DNA from: Cephalopachus bancanus
Lineage: Eukaryota; Chordata; Mammalia; Primates; Tarsiidae
DNA: 64,000 nucleotides
Assembly: GCA_027257055.1 (NCBI GenBank)
Contig: JAPVLO010000522.1
Location: 1,550,001-1,614,000, forward strand
Direction: 5' to 3'
Shown here: in pieces, positions 11,991 through 23,149 of the stretch
Layout of the letters: the number at the start of each line of letters is the position of its first letter
How positions within the stretch are numbered: the stretch's first letter is position 1
Made by a program: the position numbers and the translations under genes
Notes under the pieces: model-generated
The model's database searches: none
What the model saw: the letters and a program-made list of their open reading frames with translations, nothing else
Told to the model about the DNA's origin: nothing

Positions 11991-12469
11991 GAAAAAGGCC
12001 TAGTGTACACCATGGGCTGCAGCCAAAGATATAACCCGACTGAGCTCAACAGACCAATATAAATGATCAGTCATTCTGTGTGCATCACTTTCTGTTTCTC
12101 TACTCCAAGTAAGCTGTGTAACAGGGCAGTCTGCCTATTATTATATGGTAGATACAAAGATGAGCATATTATACTTAATAAGGATTGACATGATTTACTT
12201 AGTAAGGGGTATATGTTCCTGACTAAAGCATCAAGTCCCCTATACATGTCATTGATTTTCTATGCCCTAAAACATGTATAGTTCTTTTTACAAGTTATAA
12301 CCCTGAAGCATAAACATCTCATGTGAAGTCTGTCCACAAATGTGCAGTGTGTGTAGGGGGCACAGCCTCTTCAAGGTCCCCCAGTTCCCAGTCTTCAACA
12401 GTTTTCTATGTTCTCACAAAGACATTCATTTCACTAGGCCTGACCAGTTGCGTGAATTCACCAGCAGAC

Positions 12470-12775
12470 TTGAGTAGAATCTGGGACCTCGAACGCTCCC
12501 AGACTCCAATAAATTTGTTTAGGTTGTTGCTCAGAAACACTGAGAAATTAGCCCTTTTGCTAAACACATACAAACTAGCTCTGTCCAGTATCAAACTTCT
12601 TAAACTCTCTTATAAAACTTCACACCTGACTCCTTTACTGTGGATGTACCCAGGTTAAACATTCTATGCCTCACTGTCCATCTAGAGGCCATGTTGTACC
12701 AAGTCCCATAAGATAGCCCCTCCTCCCCCAATAAATGCTTTAGACTGAAGACACTGGTGTTAAGTGCTTCTTTCT
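12470..12775 (+). repeat. LTR-like repeat, family uncertain
   Basis: The block from 'tgtttaggttgttgctcaga' recurs at about 53460-53600. Its right end, 'caataaatgctttagactga', resembles sequences at 16403 and 54439. An AATAAA near the end and the copy number suggest a solo LTR, but termini and target duplications were not resolved. Confidence 0.4.
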
Positions 12776-13069
12776 TCATAATTTCTCCAACTTCATCTCA
12801 GAACAGAGTAGAGCTATCCCTTGCAAGAACTTCACTGCTGCCACTTTAGGGGCAATGCCAGGTAGAAAACTGGCACCACAAAGCAACTGGTGAAATCAGC
12901 AGGATTTCAAAGAAATGGGAAAGGAAAAGGAAACCAAATGGGGTGATCCTGAGGTGGCCACAGGGCCCTACGTGGGGCTCTGAGATCTGCTTGCTGGATG
13001 CCTATTGTCCTCCTAGGGAGTACTGAGGGGCCCTAAAAGCCTCAGCAGACACAATTAACCAGAAGGCAT

Positions 13070-13070
<1 letters not shown>

Positions 13071-13124
<54 letters not shown>
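13071..13124 (+). repeat. (TG)n microsatellite
   Basis: Long TG run with one early GTTTG interruption. A 75-codon frame that starts in it is a low-complexity artefact. Confidence 0.97.
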
Positions 13125-13125
<1 letters not shown>

Positions 13126-13140
13126 TGTTTTCTAAATATG

Positions 13141-13330
13141 GTTTCTTCCAGGAATGCAAGATTCATTCACTATAGTAAAGTAATCAGGATAATTCACCAT
13201 ATTAACAGACAAAAATTTTTTTTAAGATCATATAAATATTTCAATATAGGTAATAAAGAGAAAGGATTAGACACAAATTTTAGCATTCTTTTTTGATAAA
13301 GAGTGTTACTAAACTAGGAAAACAAGCCAA
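13141..13330 (+). mobile_element. Old L1 fragment (reverse transcriptase region), sense
   Basis: The run 'ccaggaatgcaagattcatt' through 'aattcaccatattaacagac' corresponds to the L1 ORF2 segment just before the reverse transcriptase active site, heavily decayed. Confidence 0.75.
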
Positions 13331-13821
13331 CAGTTTTACATGAACAAAGATGAGTCACAAAATACCCACAGCTGACATAACACTTCATGCTGAGTGATCC
13401 AAGATAAAAACCAAGCAAGGATACGTATGCGAATAGTCCTTAAGGAAGCCCAGTGCTTAGCGAGGAGGAGTCTGTCCTCTCTACAGGCAGTGACCGGAAA
13501 GCAGTGACTGAGCTGTAGCCCAGGGCTAGGTGTGTATGTTAGAGGAAGTGTGGCCACCAAGGAAAGACATGTCTCCACCACCATGCTGTTAGTGACGAGG
13601 CTATGGGAAACATGGAAGAGGGAGGAGCCCAAAGCTTCTGTTCTGCCCCAGATAGATCTGCTTAGCAACTCCCAGGTCCCCCAGCTGGGAACAGAGAGAC
13701 AGAAAAATAAAAAGGAAGAGTGATGCACTGCATGTCAGAGTCCACCCACACTCTCAGGCGAAACTGGTGGGGGAAACCATGTATTGGGCCAGGCCACAGT
13801 GTAAATAGAAAGCCAGGAGGA

Positions 13822-14023
13822 GCTGGGCTCGGTGGCTCAGTCTGTAATCCCGTGCTTTGGGAGGCTGAGGTGAGTGGATTGCCTGAACCAGCGGGTTTGG
13901 GACCCGCCTGGGCAACTTGGTGAGACCTCATCGCTACAATAAATCAAAAAATTATCCGGGTGTGGTAGTGCAGCCGCTGCACTCCAGTTTGGGCGACAGA
14001 GTGAGAGTCCAACTCAAAAAAAA
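13822..14023 (+). mobile_element. Short Alu with 15-bp target duplication
   Basis: The left monomer runs from 'gctgggctcggtggctcagt' to 'aaaaattatccgggtgtggt', then joins directly to the right end 'gccgctgcactccagtttgg' and an A tail, so the middle of the second monomer is missing. It is flanked by exact direct repeats 'agaaagccaggagga' at 13807-13821 and 14024-14038. These confirm retrotransposition. Confidence 0.92.
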
Positions 14024-14189
14024 AGAAAGCCAGGAGGAACTTGGTGGGCTACTGCAGAGGGAGAGTGAGGGACTGCGGAGGCCCACGGCATGGGCATCAT
14101 AGGAGGAATAACTTGGCACCAAAACCTCTGTCATCTCCAGAAGGGATAGCAAAGACCAACTATGAGGGCCAAAATTTAGATTTGCAACT

Positions 14190-14350
14190 ATCCTGGAAAA
14201 GTGCTCTATATTTCATTGCTGAATATCACAACAGGCACCTTCGAAGTTCTCTCCTTGAGAAGCCACGCATGGACGCCAGCACCTAGCTCACCTGTCAACG
14301 CAATTTTGGAACTCTTTTCCTGGAATGGCCATTAGAACTTCTGTAATTAT
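14190..14350 (-). mobile_element. Mariner transposase remnant, antisense
   Basis: This stretch is a diverged reverse complement of the mariner C-terminal region at 14560-14700: 'gtgctctatatttcattgct' here pairs with 'gtacagagcac' there. It also resembles the antisense mariner copy at 63745-64000. It cannot encode protein. Confidence 0.75.
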
Positions 14351-14439
14351 TTGTTGAGTTCTTACCATTAAGTTCGCAAACGTGCCACTGTGTGCTTACA
14401 TTGGCAACATTGTGTAAATAACTATATTGGAACAGCAGC

Positions 14440-14715
14440 CCTAATCACCTGATCTGGCCCCCAGTGACTTTTTTTTAACTCAATGATAAAGGATAAAATG
14501 AGAGGAAGACATTTGATGACATTCAGGACACCAAGGGTAACACAACAACAGCTCTGATGGACATTCCAGAAAAAGAATTCCAAAATTACTTTCACGGGTA
14601 GACTAGGTGCTGACAACAGTGCACAACTTTGCAAGGGAGGGACTACGAAGGTGACCATTGTGATATTCAATAATGAGGTACAGAGCACTTTTTCTAGGAT
14701 GAGTTTGAAAACTTA
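14440..14715 (+). mobile_element. Mariner-type transposase C-terminus remnant
   Basis: Plus-strand translation gives 'SPDLAPSDFFL', the hallmark of mariner transposases around their last catalytic aspartate, followed after a frame break by 'RGRHFDDIQD' and 'IPEKEFQNYF'. These match the order in the C-terminal domain of mariner family transposases. Stops and frameshifts make it non-functional. The exact family was not settled. Confidence 0.85.
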
Positions 14716-14729
14716 ATTGTCGGGCCTCG

Positions 14730-15054
14730 TAACTGAAATATCATTCTGTGATTTCCTCCTTTTAGTGTTATTTGTGCTTTCTAAAGAAACACAGATCGTG
14801 TCTTCTGATTTTGAAAAAAAACACCTTAAAATTTTGATAGTAATTATTATGGTACACTAGTACATCTTTTTGAATTAACATGCCCTTTGACAATCCCACT
14901 CTGTTGTCTTCCTTTGATATTCTCTACTTTGGCATGACCTTTTGAATTATGGCATCTAGAATGAACACTAATATGTCAGTTGTCAGCTGCCTAGGGTTAG
15001 AGAAAAACTCAACTCTTTCTTTCTTTGAATGTAATGTACATTGGCCAAAAATTT
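14730..15054. other. No feature recognised
   Basis: AT-rich interval between the mariner remnants and duplicon A. No exon or repeat was recognised. Confidence 0.4.
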
Positions 15055-15796
15055 TAAAAAATTAAAAAAATAAATGAATTTGATTCTCTCACACATGTGA
15101 ATAAAGCTTGGAGGTTCTGTGCCAAGTGAAATAATCCAGTCACAAGGGCCAATGTTGAATGATTCTACTTACAAGATGAGATCCCCCAAATACCTGGAAT
15201 GTATTTATAAAAATTTGTGCATTAAATTCTTGCATTTTTAAACTTCAGTCACATTCAAAGTACCCTCTATTTGATGCAGTACATCTATTGTGACACATTT
15301 TCATCTGGGAAAACAAAAGAATTGGGTGAATAGGGCGGGGGCACAGGGTCAATCATTTTTGGTCAAAAATGCTGAACACTCAGGGTGGTATAAGTGCCAT
15401 TGTCATGGTGGAAGAACCAGTCACCAGTTTGTCACAACTCAGGACGTGTTTTTTCATAGCACAACCTCTCACAACAATGCTAGCTGGGTTCCTAGAACAC
15501 TTATCTAGCAGAAAAGCCTGCACTACAAGGGGTCCACCGTCCAAAATGTTACTTATGTTTTTGGGGGAATTTCCTTCATACATTAAATATCTGGACATCA
15601 GTCAATCTCATAGAAGCATAAAATAAAATATCAGTTACCAAGATATGGGGAAAGGGAAATGGGGTTCTTGTGTTTAATGAATACAGAGTTTCAGTTGAGA
15701 AAGAAGATAAATATTCTCCAGTATTTGTATGTTGGTGATGGCTGCATAACAATATGAATGTACTTCACAATAAATATCTATACATTTAAAAATAGT

Positions 15797-15918
15797 GGGC
15801 CAGGTGGGGTGACTCAGCCTGTAATTCAAGCATTTTGGGAGACTGAGGCAAGAGAACTGCCTGATTCCAGGGGTTTGAGATCAGCCAAGGCAACTTGATG
15901 AGACCTCGTCTCTACGAG
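15797..15918 (+). mobile_element. Alu-like monomer, sense
   Basis: A single left monomer ('ccaggtggggtgactcagcc', 'tgatgagacctcgtctctac') sits where copy B instead carries about 2 kb of other sequence. Confidence 0.8.
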
Positions 15919-16039
15919 CTTATGTGAACATCTTCCTTTTGGCCAATAATGAGTACCCTTCCCTAACTAGGTGCCCTGGTGACTTTCCATTCCATGCATC
16001 CCATGTTATAATCCTCATTTGGCATTCCCAAATAAACTC

Positions 16040-16300
16040 AACATATAACTGACCATTAACCACACAAGTTTGAACTTCATAGGTTTTATTAAAGGTGTGT
16101 TTTTATTCAATGAAATGGGGATCAAAAATATGGCACTCACCTGATACAAAACTCACATATAGGGGAGGGCTAACTTTTCCTACATGGGCATCTTGCAGGA
16201 ATGACTGAAGGACATGGGTATAGGTGGATTGTGGTATACATGATTTGTCCTGGGACCAATACACAACATATGCCAAGAGAAATGTGTACTCAGAGATAAT
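16040..16300 (+). repeat. Probable old DNA-transposon remnant
   Basis: The wording 'aaactcacatataggggagg' followed by 'tttgtcctgggaccaataca' recalls Tigger/MER2-type termini. It is shared with 54080-54310 and so predates the duplication. The family call is tentative. Confidence 0.4.
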
Positions 16301-17891
16301 TATCTCTATTTTTTAAGATTGAGTCAAGAGAGTATAATATCCCATGTGTTCCTGTCCATCTTGAGGAGAAGCTACAGACCATCCCCTTATGAGGAAATCC
16401 TGCTAATAAATGTTTTGGACTGAGTACCCTCGTGATTAGTGTTTCTTTATTTGAAATCCCACCAGGCTCATGACAGGAAGGTTTGCAGCACTTCCTTGAA
16501 GGAACTCCCTTGTGCTGTTTTGGTTCCACTTCAGCCTCAGCTGTCATTGATGACACAGTCTCCAACCTTTTTCTGGAGTTATGACCCCTTCCTCTCTGGG
16601 GAGAACCTGGGGTTCCTGTGCCCACACAGAGGTGGAACCCTTACTCCAATGACCTCTTGATGGTCTTATGGTCACAGGCACCTGTTGTGACTCAGAGTTG
16701 GCTTCATTTCTTTGGTATGGATCCGTCTTCATTTGGGGAACTGTTCTTCTTCTCCTGACATTGATAATTTGCAGATCTCAGGAATACCATAGGTAGTATT
16801 TTCCAGTGATGGGAATGCATGAATTGTCCACCTTCACTGTGGACCCCACCACCATGATTTTCTCATATCCAAAACCTCATGTCTTAATCTGGCCCATGAT
16901 GTAACCACATTTAAGCCACCCCCTCATGACCCAAGCAATATTGACCCTACAACCTCTCTGAGGCATGAAGTTCATGAAATCATGCTCCAAATGAGAAAAT
17001 GGAGGCTGAAAAATGGGTCTTTATTACCCAAGTTCACACAGACTATAGTCACGCAGGTTATAGTTAGAAATGAAGTGTCAACTCCCACTCCACTCTTCAA
17101 ACCATACCTCAAATCAAAATAATTGTTGGAGTCTGAGATGTAGAGAAATGCTCAAGGAAACAGGGGGTAATGAGGAGAAAAAATGACTCCAAGTTGTGTT
17201 ACCACAGAGGGAGGGTGCAGATGCTGCTGACAAAAACAGAAAAACAAAAAAAGGGAAGTCCATGATGGGAACTATTTTGAAAAAATAAAACTCAGAATCC
17301 TGGGCAAGGAAAGAAGTCACATTCTTCCCTCTTTTGCTTTATTTCTCTTTTGTGTTCTCTGCTTCATGCCTCTCCGTGTGACCTGCACACTCAGATGATT
17401 ACTGTTTCTCTGCTGACCTGAGTCTGCCATGCAGCATGAACATGCACCTTCCCTGATGCATCTCTAGGGCCGGTGAGACGATTGAGAAGTTAGAGGGACC
17501 CCAAGAGAGGCTCCGTGAGGAAAGGAGGAGCCGTTGGGCACCCTCATCTGAAAGGGTCAGACTCAGAAGGGGATCTAGTTTAATTGCTGCTATATCCTGA
17601 ACTTTAGTGAGATGAGGACTGATCAGACAGATATTGGCCAGAGACCAAGACAAATGGCATTTCTCAGTGAAATGTCTCCAGAAACCCTGATGCTCACCCC
17701 ATGTCCAAAGTTGTGGAAATGAGAGTGAGAATTAGGGGAAGGAAAGTTCCCCTTCCTGTGAGGCTGCTGATGTGGCAATCCAGTGATGAGAATAACCCAG
17801 TCCTGAGTGGCCAAGCTCTTGTGTGTCTGTTTTTCTTGCCAAGCACCATGCTGTCATCCATCTGCACAGTGAGAAACCATAAGAAGAGACA

Positions 17892-17927
17892 ATGTGATCT
17901 CCACCCCCACAACCCTACTCTGCCTCT
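17892..17927 (+). pseudogene. Pseudogene A: leader exon 1
   Basis: Corresponds to the leader exon of pseudogene B and ends at a 'gtgagatttgaagagg' donor found in both. The ATG at 17892 is followed directly by TGA at 17895, so translation cannot begin normally. Confidence 0.7.
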
Positions 17928-18090
17928 GTGAGATTTGAAGAGGAGAAGGAAAGTTTCAAGACAGAGAGGGAACCCACCTCACAGCCAGGTCCTGATCTAT
18001 GAGGAGAACCCAGGGTTTCAGGAGGCCCTTGGGAAGAAAATGAACTGTTCATGATTCAGTCAACCAATTTCTCAGAGAACTCTCTTCCGG

Positions 18091-18126
18091 GGCTGAGTCT
18101 AGATCCCAAGGCACCAGTATAGACAG
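18091..18126 (+). pseudogene. Pseudogene A: leader exon 2, both splice sites lost
   Basis: Exactly 36 bp, the usual length of this LILR exon, starting 'ggctgagtct'. The acceptor reads GG instead of AG (18089-18090) and the donor CT instead of GT (18127-18128). Copy B keeps both sites. Confidence 0.75.
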
Positions 18127-18296
18127 CTTAGTCTGTCCTCAACTGCTCCTCACTGGGGACAAGGGATGATTCCTGGCCATGTAGGGATGAAAAATACAAG
18201 TTCTGCACCTGTAGAGACATCTGAAAGGTCCTGGGGCTGAGATCTGGAATCCAGGGGTGGGGATGTTGTGGAACCCGGGTTCTGATTTTCATTCAG

Positions 18297-18568
18297 GGAT
18301 CTTCAACAAAACTATCCTTTAGAATGAGCCAGGGCTTTTGGTCTACTGAGGGAGCATGTGACCATGTGGTGTCAGGAGACCCTGGAGGCCCAGTATTACC
18401 ATCTGAATGACAAACAAAGCTTATTGCCCAGTGAGATACAGAAGACATAGGAACCTAGGGACAAGGGGAAGTTCTGCATTCTATTCATGACAAAGGATCA
18501 TGCAGGAATACATTACTGTCACCCTCGTTGGTCAAAGCCTAGTGACCCCCTGAAGCTGGTAGGGACAG
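18297..18568 (+). pseudogene. Pseudogene A: Ig domain D1 exon
   Basis: Translation shows 'VTMWCQETLEAQYYHL' at the first cysteine, then TAG at 18448-18450, then 'HAGIHYC' at the second cysteine and 'SDPLKLVGTG' at the domain end. The acceptor and the donor (gtgagag at 18569) are intact. At 272 bp it is shorter than the usual LILR D1 exon (about 285 bp), so frame is lost. Confidence 0.85.
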
Positions 18569-18712
18569 GTGAGAGGGCAATCAGGATTCCCAGCCCAAGA
18601 CTATGCCCTCAAAATGGGGTCTGCTTTAAGGATTGTCCCCTTCTCACAGCCCATCCCTGGGGGATTGTGTGGGAAGGGTGAGTCCCATTAAATACAGTGT
18701 CTTCTGTCCTAG

Positions 18713-19061
18713 AAGCCTACAATGAGCACTTCCTCTAAGCTCTGCCCAGTCCTGTGGTGATTTTGGAAGGAAATGTGACCCTGCAGTGTGGCTCACACCT
18801 GGTATATGACAAATCAGATTGTTTTAGGGAGGAGATGACCACCCTACATTCTGGGACAGGGGATCACTGGAGGGCTAGCCACCGAGGAGAGGTTGCCTCC
18901 ATCGTAGCATCTTTATTTGTCTACTACCATGAGTGGTTCTGGCTCTCTTTTCTACACGACCTGTGAACCTGAGTCGCAGGTGGACATACAGGTGCTTTGG
19001 TTATTTCTTGAGTTCTATGTGTGGTCCTCCTCCAGTGATCTCCTGGAGGTTCTTGTCTCAG
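18713..19061 (+). pseudogene. Pseudogene A: Ig domain D2 exon
   Basis: Begins AYNEHFL then TAA (18736-18738), then 'GNVTLQCGSHLVYD' around the first cysteine, and ends 'SSSDLLEVLVSG' before a gtgaga donor. At 349 bp it is about 50 bp longer than expected, with extra sequence in the middle and a frameshift before 'RRWTYRCFGY'. Confidence 0.85.
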
Positions 19062-19289
19062 GTGAGAGATTTACAGTGCTTCCCAGACCTCCCTGTGTCT
19101 GCAGAAATGATGGGAGGAGCCTCGTGTCATGTGTAACTCCAGGTAGGATGATGATGAGTGAGAGAGTTCAGGGTCTCTGGGACCAGAAACTTGGGAAGAT
19201 CATAACTGCTGAGATCCAGGGAGAGAGGGAGGTTTCATGGAGGAGCCCGATTGTCAGCTCTTGGAACCCATGATCACCATTTCTCCAAG

Positions 19290-19578
19290 AGAGTCTAGAA
19301 AGCGATCACTCTTGGTTCAGCAGGTACTGGCATGGTGCCTGGGGACACCAGACCCTCCAGTGTCATTCTGATGTCAGCTATGACAGATTCTCTCTGTCCA
19401 AAGTAGGGAAACATGATGTCCCTCAGTGCACTGACTGACCAAAGCTGGGCTCTCTCTAGCCAACATCCATCTAGGCCCTGTGAGCTAATCCCATGGGACC
19501 AATATAGATCCTACCGTGAACACAACCTCTCCTCTGAATGGCTGGCCCTCAGTGACCCTCAAGACATTCTGGTCATAG
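19290..19578 (+). pseudogene. Pseudogene A: Ig domain D3 exon
   Basis: DNA similarity to LILR D3 is clear ('gatgtcagctatgacagatt', then 'aacctctcctctgaatgg'), but no frame stays open. It is 289 bp, the same length as D3 of copy B by my splice choices. The donor is gtgaga. Confidence 0.75.
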
Positions 19579-19829
19579 GTGAGAAGGCCAGCAGATTCAG
19601 TCAGGGACTTGGACTCTGCACAGGTCCTCCTGGGGAAGCCCCAGGTTGTGATGGCTGGGAAGAGGGGTGGGGAAATTCAAGGGTGGGAGAGACAGAGAGA
19701 AACAGGAATGGTGGAGGGAGAGAGATTCAGAGACAACAGAGACAGAGAAACTGAGGTCCTCAGAAAGAAGTCTTGGGGGAAGTCTCAGAGCAAGTTGGGG
19801 GAGCCCCTCATTTGTCTGCTGCTCACTAG

Positions 19830-20132
19830 GATAGCTCTCTGACACCCACTCCCTCTTGGTGCAGCTGGGCCTCATGGTGGCCTCAGGACAGAAGGTGTCC
19901 CTGCTGTGTCACTCATGGAGTCTTGTGGACACTTTCCTTCTGTCAAAAGAGTGGGCAGCCAGTCTCCCCCTGTGTCTAAGTTCAATGTACCAGGTTCAGC
20001 AGTACCAGGGCACGTTCTCCATGAGTCCTGTGACCTCAGCCCACGGAGGGACCTCCAGGTGCAATGACTCACAAAGCACATTACCCTACCTGTTGTCACA
20101 CTCCAGTGACTCCCGGAGCTGGTGATTTCCAG
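19830..20132 (+). pseudogene. Pseudogene A: Ig domain D4 exon
   Basis: The best-preserved Ig exon: 'VASGQKVSLLCHSW', 'DTFLLSKE', 'FSMSPVTSAHGGTSRC' and 'LPYLLSHSSD' follow the order of LILR D4. A one-base loss near the end brings TGA into frame. The second cysteine is kept, but the usual Tyr before it is Ser. Confidence 0.88.
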
Positions 20133-21698
20133 GTGAGGATCCCTGACTCTGTATTCTCTGAGCTCAAAGTCTCAGAACAAGGTCCTAATCACAGGAGAGC
20201 TCAGGGCAGCTATGGAGTGAGGGGGATTTTGAAAATGGGTCAGCCAAAGAGGGATTCACTCCTCAAAGGGTACAATGCAAACAAGTTCTTCTCAGACACA
20301 GTCATCCCCCTTTCTTCTTCACCTGGGGTCCAGAGTATACCAAAATATCAGATGGGTGCATAGAAGCTCTTGGGGAGGCCACAAAACAGATGCTAAAGAT
20401 TGAGTAGTGATGGGGTCTCTAGAGCAATGCTCAGTCTCTCAACTTCCTTTTTCCCTTGTTCAAGAACCTCCAGCTGGTCTCAGTTCCCCACCCACAGGGT
20501 CCATCTCAAAAGCTGGCAATTCTGGGGCCTCTTCCAGAGTGTTTCCACCAGTCACAGACCTGCGACTTGAAACTGTCGGCTAGTCTAACTCTTAGCTCCA
20601 ACTCTCTGTTAGGCTTGTGTCTGGGGAACTGGGAACTGGACAGAGACATGATTAGGGACCACAAGCTCCCAGGGGCTTTAAGAATGAGTTGGTGATTGAT
20701 GGGGGATCTGTGCAAAGGGGAATGTTGCAGCCCAGACTGTGGGAGGATCAGCAGGGTTAAAGTGGGCAGAAGGACAGCCCAGCCTCTTACCTCACACCCT
20801 GACCCAGGGGGCCCAGAGAATTATCATCTCACTCCCATGAAGCCAGGTTTCCAGAGTCATTAGTAAGGGACTTTGTGTGAAGGTGAGGCAGGGTCCATGG
20901 GAGGCATAGACTGTGTTATGTCATCAGTTCAGGTTTCTCTAGAGACAATTACTTGGTAAAGCTCTTGCCCTGTCTAGGTTTCAGTTTCTCTGAGTATAAA
21001 GGAAAGATGTCTGCCCAAATAGTAAAGCCTTTTTCAGTTCTAACTCTGGTTGTAACCTCCTAGAAGAGGAGGCCTCCATGGAAGCTTCCCAGGACTCAAT
21101 TCTGTAGAAGTCTGTCCCAACTGCAACAATGTCAGTGATATTGTGCAGGGGAGGAGGAGCAAAGCCTTCATGCAGGGTGTTCAGACACTTTCCCTTCAGT
21201 TCAGGGGCTCAGTTTCAGTAAAGACACCAAGAACTCAAAGCCACACTCCAGGGTTCACTTCCCAGCTGTGCTGTTTTCTGGCTGGGGTACTTGGGGACCT
21301 TTCTGAGCCTCAGTTTTCCTTAGTGGGGTGGATGTGTGATGATCCTATGTTGTAGGAGCTCTCAGTTACTCTGAGAACTTTCTCCCAAAATGACTTAGAG
21401 GTAAAATTTGAATTCAAAAAGCACAGGGAGGGTGAAATAACTTATTCAGGACACTAGGGGGAACCCTGAAACAGCAGAGAAAGACATTATTGAGGAAGTC
21501 CATAAACATCATGTCATGAGATCAGTAGGATTATAAAAGTGCAGAGCCCAGGAAAGGAGGGGCTGGGTTGAGGTCTTTTCAACCTCTTACATTTTCCTTC
21601 TATTTTGGTTCTCAGGAGCTGCTGGGAGGAAATCCAGGGATCCTCAAGTGATTTTCATTGCCCCTGAACTCTGTGACCTTTCCGTCCACCATCCCCAG

Positions 21699-21835
21699 TC
21701 TCACCTCCCCAGGATTACACAGTGGGTAATCTCATCCACATGGATGTAGCTGGCTTGATCCTGGTGGTTCTCAGGATTCTGCTAATTGAGGTTTGGTACA
21801 GTCAGAGAAGCCCCCAAGATGCAGACAGGAGGTAA
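21699..21835 (+). pseudogene. Pseudogene A: transmembrane/tail exon, still open
   Basis: Reads 'SPQDYTVGNLIHMD', a hydrophobic stretch AGLILVVLRILLI, and a short tail ending in TAA at 21833-21835. This matches the final exon of activating LILRA receptors (QDYTVENLIRMG in human as I recall). The arginine that pairs with FcR gamma is His here, and a Gly in the membrane stretch is Arg. It has no ITIM. Confidence 0.88.
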
Positions 21836-21909
21836 AAGGAGAGAGAACAACACACTCTTCGGAGTGGGAGAGACTTGGGCACAAATATGAGGATTCCAGA
21901 AGGTTCTGC

Positions 21910-21915
21910 AATAAA
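21910..21915 (+). terminator. Polyadenylation signal AATAAA (pseudogene A)
   Basis: Canonical hexamer 75 bp after the stop of the last exon. Copy B has AGTAAA at the matching place (62234-62239). Confidence 0.6.
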
Positions 21916-23149
21916 ATCTAACCTACAAGCTATCTGGACTGTTTGTCGGTCTTTTCTAGAGGAAAGAGTTAAAGTTCAAGTTACCGTGTGGGGTGACTTG
22001 TGGTTAACTATTAAATGGTGAGGCTTTTCCTCTCTACTAGTGTTCACTTTCCTTGACTGGATTCCCTTCTTGTCTCAGTCCCAGACCACAGAGCATTATG
22101 GGGGGTCACACATCTGCACACCTTTATGGCTTAGTCTGCTGGTTTGAAATACAGTTTTGTTTTGCGTTTTCCTCATTACCAAACTCGCTGATGTATTTAA
22201 TCGAGTCTCCATCTCTCCAGTTCAGAGTTCTTGAATTGGTTAACTTAGAAAATAAATAAAAGAAGGCCAGATCTTACCCTAGAAAATATACATCTAATGT
22301 GACACCTTAACATCCTACCTGGGACCTACAAGTCTTTGCCTTTTTATCACATGCTATCTATATAACTTCTCCTGGACAATTATCACTTGGAATCATCACA
22401 CTGACATTCAAAGTGACTAGTCATTGGTATGCTAATTCTGAAAGAGATTTTTTAAATGCTCTCATTAGTGTCATTTCCAATATTTGTGATGTAATTTTTT
22501 TCAGGTCCAAATTCATGGTGTCAATGCAATATCACTGAAAGCAGAGTGAAAGTGATGAATATAATTATCTTCACTAATGTGAATAGAATTATCTTCACTA
22601 ATGTGTACCAGACATCTGCATCCCATCTCGCTGACAGCTCACATGTAACCTTAATTTCTTCTAATTTAGAGGTAATGAGCATTTGGACATCAGTTTTATG
22701 GCATAGTTCAGATAAAATTACAAAACCATAATCCTAGCATATCCACAAAAGCCAAAGACAAAAATTTCAATGTTACATGTGAAAGATGAGAGGGCTCATT
22801 TAAAAATCTAATACAGCATCAAAAATGTCACCAGAGCCATGCTGGAATGCAGGTGCTATGAAAGAATTCTTAATTGACTTTTTCCAGTTTTTGGTGACCT
22901 CAGGCACTCCTTGTCTATGGCAGCATAACTCAAAAATTTTTCCCATGTTCACATGATTTTATTGTCTCTCCACATGGCTTTCCTCTCTGTGTGTCTGTTT
23001 TGGTATTCAGATATTAATATTAGCCATATTTGGACCATTCTAATTCATTATGATTTTATTTTAATTTGATTGCATCTGCAAACATCCTATTTCCAAATAA
23101 TTTCACACTTCTACATAATGGGGCTAACATAACTTTTTGGGAGAAAATT

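Larger units (their letters stand above)
17892..21915 (+). pseudogene. LILRA-like receptor pseudogene A
   Basis: Exons of a leukocyte immunoglobulin-like receptor follow in the right order: leader 17892-17927, leader exon 2 18091-18126, D1 18297-18568, D2 18713-19061, D3 19290-19578, D4 19830-20132, linker about 20466, stem remnant from 21615, and transmembrane/tail 21699-21835, then AATAAA at 21910. LILRA proteins are myeloid surface receptors that pair with FcR gamma for activation. Here the start codon is followed at once by TGA, exon 2 has lost both splice dinucleotides, D1 has an in-frame TAG, D2 has TAA at 18736-18738 and is about 50 bp too long, and D3 is riddled with stops. The last exon is still open. 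The stem and transmembrane sequence favour an activating LILRA over LILRB, FCAR or KIR. It is clearly dead as a full receptor. Confidence 0.88.
15055..22790 (+). repeat. Segmental duplication, copy A
   Basis: Collinear with 51200-63070. Shared landmarks in order: an old L1 3' end ('agtcacaagg'), 'tcaggacgtgt' near 15440/51600, 'cctggtgactttccattc' near 15975/53990, 'taataaa' plus 'ttggactga' near 16403/54439, the LILR leader exon, D1-D4, linker and transmembrane exons, and 'atcttcactaatg' near 22570/62885. Copy B is longer because of later insertions. Divergence is substantial, so this is not a recent duplication. Confidence 0.88.

Noticed and set aside
13069..13296. Cysteine/valine-repeat protein frame
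   Set aside because: Produced by translating a TG microsatellite.
17892..21915. Assignment of pseudogene A to KIR or FCAR
   Set aside because: Four Ig exons, a D4 with VTSAHGGTSRC and a QDYTV/NLI transmembrane exon fit LILRA better. FCAR has only two Ig domains and KIR lacks this last exon.
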